Source of the DNA: Ancylobacter radicis
GTDB lineage: Bacteria; Pseudomonadota; Alphaproteobacteria; Rhizobiales; Xanthobacteraceae
Reading direction: 5' to 3'
DNA: 64,000 bases
NCBI RefSeq assembly: GCF_018449475.1
Contig: NZ_JAHCQH010000017.1
Location: 124,001 to 188,000, forward strand
Shown here piece after piece: positions 61,058-64,000 of this stretch. The notes beneath the pieces were generated by a model that saw nothing but the letters and a program-made list of their open reading frames with translations, was not told where the DNA came from and searched no databases. Position 1 is the stretch's first letter, and the number at the start of each line of letters is the position of its first letter. The translations under genes and the position numbers were made by a program.

Positions 61058-62182
61058 GTGCCCCGCGTGACCGACAGCCCCACCCCCCTCGCCGAAGCCG
61101 GCGGCCTGCTGACGATCGACCTCGGCGCCCTGCGCGCCAATTACGAGGAGATCGCCCGCCGCGTGGCGCCGGCGCGGGTGGCCGGCGTGGTCAAGGGCGA
61201 TGGCTACGGCATCGGCCTCGTGCCGGCCGCCACCGCGCTCTGGGAGGCCGGCGCGCGCCAGTTCTTCGTCGCGCTGCTCGCCGAGGCGCGGGCGCTGCGT
61301 GCCGCGCTGCCGGAGGCCGAGATATTCGTGCTCAACGGGCTGTTTGCCGGCACCGAGGCCGTCTATCGCGATGCGAAGCTGCGGCCCGTGCTCGGCAGCG
61401 TGCCGGATGTGGCGCGTTGGCGGGATTTTTGCGCCGACATCGGCGAGCCGCTCCCCGCCGCCGTTCATGTCGATACGGGCATGAACCGGCTCGGCCTGTC
61501 GCCGAGCGAAGCCATCGGCCTTGCCGAGGGGCGCCAGGAGCTGGGATTCCCCATCGCCCTGCTGATGAGCCACCTCGCCTGCGCCGATGAACCCGACCAC
61601 CCGCTCACCGCGCACCAGCTTGAGGATTTCCGGGCGGTGCGCGCGCTGTTCCCGGATGTGCCGGCCTCGCTCGCCAACTCGGCCGGCGCCATGGGCGATG
61701 CGACGCTGCATTTCGACCTCGTGCGGCCGGGCATCGTCATCTATGGCGGGCGCCCGCGAAACGACCTCGCCCCGCTCCGGCCGGTGGCGCGGCTCGATCT
61801 GCGCATCGTGCAGCTGCGCCATGTGCATGAAGGCGAAACCGTCGGCTATGGCGGCGCGCATACGGCGCTGCGGCCGAGCCGCGTCGCCATTCTCTCAGCC
61901 GGCTATGCAGATGGCATTCCGCGCCTTGCCGGGGCGTCCGATCTGCGTCCGGGCGCGGAGGCGGTGGTGGCGGGGCGGCGCTGCCCGTTGATCGGGCGCA
62001 TCTCCATGGACCTGCTGGCGGTCGATGTCACCGATGTGCCGGAAGACGGCGTGCTGCCGGGCGACTGGGCGACCCTGCTAGGCGAGGGCCTCGGCCTTGA
62101 GGATCTGGCCCGCCATTCGCACACGATCGATTACGAGATCCTGACCTCGCTCGGCCAGCGCTTTCACCGCCGCTGGACGTAA
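61058..62182 (+). CDS. alr: Alanine racemase
   Basis: 374 residues, TIM-barrel PLP enzyme making D-alanine for peptidoglycan. The PLP lysine lies in V-V-K-G-D-G-Y-G-I-G (about 46-55); relatives usually have A-V-V-K-A-x-A-Y-G-H-G, so several positions differ, though Lys and Tyr are kept. The other catalytic Tyr is in SAGYADGIPR, and R-I-S-M-D-L is present. Start is a GTG at 61058 or 61067. It lies 25 bp after dnaB. Its 3' end overlaps the opposite gene by 19 bp. Confidence 0.93.
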   Translation: MPRVTDSPTPLAEAGGLLTIDLGALRANYEEIARRVAPARVAGVVKGDGYGIGLVPAATALWEAGARQFFVALLAEARALRAALPEAEIFVLNGLFAGTEAVYRDAKLRPVLGSVPDVARWRDFCADIGEPLPAAVHVDTGMNRLGLSPSEAIGLAEGRQELGFPIALLMSHLACADEPDHPLTAHQLEDFRAVRALFPDVPASLANSAGAMGDATLHFDLVRPGIVIYGGRPRNDLAPLRPVARLDLRIVQLRHVHEGETVGYGGAHTALRPSRVAILSAGYADGIPRLAGASDLRPGAEAVVAGRRCPLIGRISMDLLAVDVTDVPEDGVLPGDWATLLGEGLGLEDLARHSHTIDYEILTSLGQRFHRRWT

Positions 62183-62547
62183 TGCGACTTCAGCCGGGCA
62201 TCCGCCGGCAGGCCGTGGCGGACATGCTCGCGCACCGCCTGGACCATATCCTGGCCGTTCTCAAGCCAACTGGGCAGCACCACGGCGCGCCCGTCATCGA
62301 AAAGCACGTCCAGGCGAAGAACCGGCTGGTCGCTGTCGTTGTAACTCTTGCGGCTCAGCAGACCTTTGACGTCTTTCCACGCGACGAAGCGACCTGACCA
62401 AAGGTAAACTCCGTCACCGGTAACTTTGTACACAAACGAACGCCGCCAAAACCACAGCGCAAGACTGCCAATTCCACATGTGAGCGGCAGCAATATCAGC
62501 AGCCACATAAGGAAGCGGTTGTTGGGACGCGCGGTGACTTGTTCCAT
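62164..62547 (-). CDS. Small membrane protein of unknown function
   Basis: 127 residues. One hydrophobic stretch with a break (about 11-32: F-L-M-W-L-L-I-L-L-P-L-T-C-G-I-G-S-L-A-L) may be one or two helices; the rest is a basic soluble domain (Y-K-V-T-G-D-G-V-Y-L-W-S-G-R) of the kind seen in small membrane-linked PH-like proteins. No recognised family. Convergent with alr, overlapping it by 19 bp. A start at 62583 is possible. AT-richer upstream region. Confidence 0.65.
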   Translation of the reverse strand: MEQVTARPNNRFLMWLLILLPLTCGIGSLALWFWRRSFVYKVTGDGVYLWSGRFVAWKDVKGLLSRKSYNDSDQPVLRLDVLFDDGRAVVLPSWLENGQDMVQAVREHVRHGLPADARLKSHYVQRR

Positions 62548-62772
62548 ATCGATCCCGTAAGAGCGTGGGCGCGCCGCGTCCATACCATATTTCTGGTTTG
62601 TCGGTAATTTAGTAATGCAAGCAAAAAACATACCGATGACGGAACGCCTCGGCTGACCGGCCCGCACGCCCGCCTGAAGCTGGGCGCTTGAGGGGCGCCC
62701 ATGTGGCCCGACTTGCCCTATGTCTCCGACCTCTGCATGACGGTCGGCATCGACGCGATTCGCGAGTATCCC

Positions 62773-64000
62773 ATGGCCAAGCGCCCGGCTTCCTTCATCT
62801 GCCAGACCTGCGGCGCGGCTCACACGCGCTGGCAGGGACGCTGCGATTCCTGCGGCGCGTGGAACAGCATCGTGCAGGAGGAAGAGGCCGGCGGCTCGGT
62901 CCCGCCCTCGCAGCGGGCCAACCGGCGTGGCCGGCTGATCGCCCTGGAGAGCCTGTCCGGCACCTCCGAGGATGCGCCGCGCGTCTCCGTCGGCATCGGC
63001 GAACTCGACCGTGTGGCCGGCGGCGGGCTGGTGCCGGGCTCCGTGCTGCTGATCGGCGGCGATCCCGGCATCGGCAAGTCGACCCTGCTGATCCAGGCCT
63101 CGGCCGCCCTCGCCAAGGCCGGCCATCGCATCATCTATGTGTCGGGCGAAGAGGCGGTGGCGCAGGTTCGTCTGCGCGCCGAGCGGCTGGGCTTGGCCGA
63201 CGCGGCGGTGGAACTCGCCGCCGAAACCAATGTCGAGGACATCGTCGCCACCCTTTCGGAAGGCCGCAGGCCCGCCATGGTGGTGATCGACTCCATCCAG
63301 ACCATGTGGACCGACACGGTGGAGTCCGCCCCCGGCACGGTCACGCAGGTCCGCTCCTCCGCGCAGATCCTCATCCGCTACGCCAAGCGCGCCGGCGCCG
63401 CCGTCATCCTTGTCGGCCATGTCACCAAGGACGGGCAGATCGCCGGCCCGCGCGTGGTCGAGCACATGGTCGACGCGGTGCTCTCCTTCGAGGGCGACGG
63501 CGCCCACCAGTTCCGCATCCTGCGCGCCCAGAAAAACCGCTTCGGGCCGACCGACGAGATCGGCGTGTTCGAGATGACCGGCCTCGGCCTGCGCGAGGTG
63601 GCGAACCCGTCCGAACTGTTCCTGTCGAACCGCGACCGCGGCGCGCCGGGCACCGCCGTCTATGCCGGCATGGAAGGAACGCGCCCGGTGCTGGTGGAAA
63701 TTCAGGCGCTGGTCGTCCCCACCAGCCTCGGCACGCCGCGCCGCGCCGTGGTCGGCTGGGATCCGAGCCGGCTCTCCATGGTGCTCGCGGTGCTCGAAGC
63801 GCGCTGCGGCGTGAAGCTCGGCGCCCATGACGTGCATCTCAACGTCGCCGGCGGCTTCCGCATCACCGAGCCGGCGGCCGATCTCGCCGTGGCAGCGGCG
63901 CTGATCTCCTCGCTCTCCGGCGCGGTGCTGCCGGCCGACGCGGTGTATTTCGGCGAGGTCAGCCTCACCGGCGCGGTGCGGCCCGTGCCCCATTCCCCGG
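62773..64000 (+). CDS. radA: DNA repair protein RadA (partial, cut by window end)
   Basis: 409 residues visible, C-terminus missing. Zinc finger C-Q-T-C-x(11)-C-D-S-C (about 10-27), Walker A GDPGIGKSTLL (about 97-107), the RadA motif KNRFGPTDEIG, and the start of the Lon-like domain. It processes recombination branches. The ATG at 62773 gives the usual M-A-K-R-P-A-S-F-I-C. An in-frame ATG at 62701 preceded by GAGGGG would add 24 residues; it has the better ribosome site, so the start is uncertain. Confidence 0.94.
   Translation, partial: MAKRPASFICQTCGAAHTRWQGRCDSCGAWNSIVQEEEAGGSVPPSQRANRRGRLIALESLSGTSEDAPRVSVGIGELDRVAGGGLVPGSVLLIGGDPGIGKSTLLIQASAALAKAGHRIIYVSGEEAVAQVRLRAERLGLADAAVELAAETNVEDIVATLSEGRRPAMVVIDSIQTMWTDTVESAPGTVTQVRSSAQILIRYAKRAGAAVILVGHVTKDGQIAGPRVVEHMVDAVLSFEGDGAHQFRILRAQKNRFGPTDEIGVFEMTGLGLREVANPSELFLSNRDRGAPGTAVYAGMEGTRPVLVEIQALVVPTSLGTPRRAVVGWDPSRLSMVLAVLEARCGVKLGAHDVHLNVAGGFRITEPAADLAVAAALISSLSGAVLPADAVYFGEVSLTGAVRPVPHSP

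Overview
The window is high-GC chromosomal DNA from an alphaproteobacterium. It most resembles Hyphomicrobiales, probably the Xanthobacteraceae side (Ancylobacter, Starkeya, Xanthobacter or Azorhizobium relatives). This is inferred from gene content and order: an NDUFA12 complex I homologue, a B12-dependent ribonucleotide reductase, a DUF992 protein, the block perM-hdaA-ppk-ppx facing rnd and aspS, lptF-lptG-lptD-(SurA-like)-pdxA-rsmA facing gmk-yicC-mltG-fabF-acpP-fabG-fabD, and rpsF-rpsR-DUF2232-rplI followed by cfa, dnaB, alr and radA. No rRNA, intact tRNA, CRISPR array, prophage or insertion sequence was recognised. Almost everything is core housekeeping DNA.

Layout. 1-6.3 kb: NDUFA12 homologue, a long leader, nrdJ, a low-GC HNH nuclease gene wedged between nrdJ and a GNAT acetyltransferase. 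6.4-12.3 kb: two near-identical cold-shock genes, a glycine-zipper lipoprotein-like gene, the malic enzyme maeB, and a large unrecognised envelope-type protein. 12.4-16.4 kb: aspS (with a foreign-looking internal segment), DUF992 and rnd. 16.5-22.2 kb: the polyphosphate/replication-control operon perM-hdaA-ppk-ppx. 22.4-26.4 kb: methyltransferase, benE-type transporter, purM and purN. 26.4-31.9 kb: transglutaminase-like protein, a lone molybdopterin oxidoreductase, two TerC proteins with structured leaders, ndk. 32.2-39.6 kb: two small secreted two-cysteine proteins, DinB-like, ABC-F, a porin, holC and pepA. 39.8-47.7 kb: LPS transport (lptF, lptG, lptD), SurA-like, pdxA, rsmA. 47.7-54.1 kb: gmk, yicC, mltG and the fatty-acid genes. 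54.3-64 kb: diguanylate cyclase, ribosomal proteins, cfa, dnaB, alr, a small membrane protein, and radA running off the end.

How it fits together. Several blocks serve the cell envelope: LPS export, outer-membrane folding, peptidoglycan cutting, fatty-acid synthesis, cyclopropanation and D-alanine. Others serve nucleotide supply and replication: nrdJ, purM, purN, ndk, gmk, holC, hdaA, dnaB and radA.

The best leads for something undescribed are: (i) an 88-residue insertion inside the GAD region of aspartyl-tRNA synthetase, lying in about 340 bp of DNA with distinctly lower GC; (ii) the low-GC HNH gene placed 10 bp after nrdJ; (iii) a long structured leader before the second terC gene with a perfect anti-Shine-Dalgarno pairing; (iv) a perfect CtrA-type site (TTAA-N7-TTAAC) upstream of one of a pair of tiny secreted two-cysteine proteins. 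No complete new multi-gene system was found.
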